From: an uncultured Clostridia bacterium
GTDB taxonomy: Bacteria > Bacillota_A > Clostridia > Christensenellales > Borkfalkiaceae
DNA: 15,701 nt
Assembly: GCA_934292955.1 (NCBI GenBank)
Contig: CAKQXZ010000048.1
Coordinates: 1-15,701, forward strand
Direction: 5' to 3'
Part shown: positions 15,366 through 15,701 of the stretch, piece after piece
How positions within the stretch are numbered: the stretch's first letter is position 1
How the letters are laid out: each line of letters starts with the position of its first letter
The notes under the pieces: generated by a model
The model's input: the letters and a program-made list of their open reading frames with translations, nothing else
Told to the model about the DNA's origin: nothing
The model's database searches: none
Position numbers and translations under genes: made by a program

Positions 15366-15701
15366 TTATCCCTTTACGCCGTCGGACGAAGAAAGTCCGT
15401 TCTGAAGCGGTTTCTGGAAGATCGCATATACAATCAGAATAGGCACCATCGCTATAATGAGAGCGGCGAATTTAACGTCATAGCCGTATTGATTGTTTGA
15501 CATAAGGTTGTTGATACCTGCCGATAACGTATAATAATCGGCATTCTTTATGTAAGTTATGCTCATGACGTATTCATTCCAGATTCCTACGAAACTTAAC
15601 AAACCTACCATAAAGATTGCGGGAACAATCATAGGAACGACAAGCGTTATAAACGTCTGAAACTGATTTGCACCGTCGATTTCTGCGGCTTCTAATATAG
15701 A
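15366..15701 (-). CDS. CUT1-family carbohydrate ABC transporter permease, C-terminal part (MalG-like)
   Basis: The window shows the last 111 residues; the 5' end lies beyond the right edge. The frame opens with EAAEIDGA followed at the right spacing by LVVP, which is the EAA loop that contacts the ATPase subunit in binding-protein-dependent permeases. Two hydrophobic segments follow (around IFMVGLLSFVGIWNEYV and FAALIIAMVPILIVYAIF), then the typical short C-terminus ending QKPLQNGLSSSDGVKG. It forms the inner-membrane channel with a second permease, a solute-binding lipoprotein and an MsiK-like ATPase; the partner permease and binding protein are expected just outside the window. It is first among the genes seen here, and the GH106-like gene follows after three bases, linking uptake to cytoplasmic breakdown. 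Confidence 0.93.
   Translation of the reverse strand, partial: SILEAAEIDGANQFQTFITLVVPMIVPAIFMVGLLSFVGIWNEYVMSITYIKNADYYTLSAGINNLMSNNQYGYDVKFAALIIAMVPILIVYAIFQKPLQNGLSSSDGVKG

Noticed and set aside
1..15701. CRISPR arrays, tRNA or rRNA genes, insertion sequences with terminal repeats
   Set aside because: No regularly spaced repeats, cloverleaf-like segments, rRNA-like sequence or transposase other than the serine recombinase were seen on either strand.

Overview
The window (15.7 kb, both ends cut through genes) looks like an uncultured gut-type Clostridia (Firmicutes) chromosome. The reasons are the moderately AT-rich coding sequence, clear AGGAG-type ribosome sites, TAA at nearly every gene end, a CUT1 sugar ABC permease next to cytoplasmic glycosidases, and a Clostridia-style large serine recombinase. 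A narrower placement is not supported by what can be read here.

Region 1 (1-2908, plus strand) looks like part of a mobile or defence island. It holds the C-terminal part of an AAA/ABC-type ATPase (1-528), overlapped by one base by a small RloB/TOPRIM-like protein (528-1046). This pairing resembles AbiL-type and other ATPase plus TOPRIM-like anti-phage modules. A large serine recombinase follows (1241-2908); its reading frame is interrupted by one amber codon at 1700-1702. Its 3' end runs through a strong, apparently bidirectional terminator hairpin (2778-2830). A consensus-like promoter on the minus strand (1078-1106) points back into the ATPase/TOPRIM pair.

Region 2 (2953-15701, minus strand) is a glycan-utilisation locus read right to left. 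The first unit is the C-terminal end of a CUT1 permease, a GH106-like glycosidase (3 bp gap), a Gfo/Idh/MocA oxidoreductase (1 bp overlap), an unclassified putative alpha/alpha-barrel glycan enzyme (4 bp overlap), then a compact trehalase-like (GH37) protein after 78 bp. A 183 bp gap with a good promoter and several operator-like repeats starts a second unit: a GH20 hexosaminidase-like enzyme, a GH94 phosphorylase and a GH109-like NAD-binding protein.

None of the seven complete locus proteins has a visible signal peptide. The likely scheme is therefore import of oligosaccharides by the ABC transporter followed by cytoplasmic dismantling, with a phosphorylase conserving bond energy as a sugar 1-phosphate. 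The two Gfo/Idh-fold proteins suggest that NAD-dependent chemistry on the sugar ring is part of the route. The substrate cannot be read from sequence; a mixed glycan with a HexNAc and possibly a deoxyhexose is the most economical guess. No tRNA, rRNA, CRISPR array or transcription regulator gene is visible.
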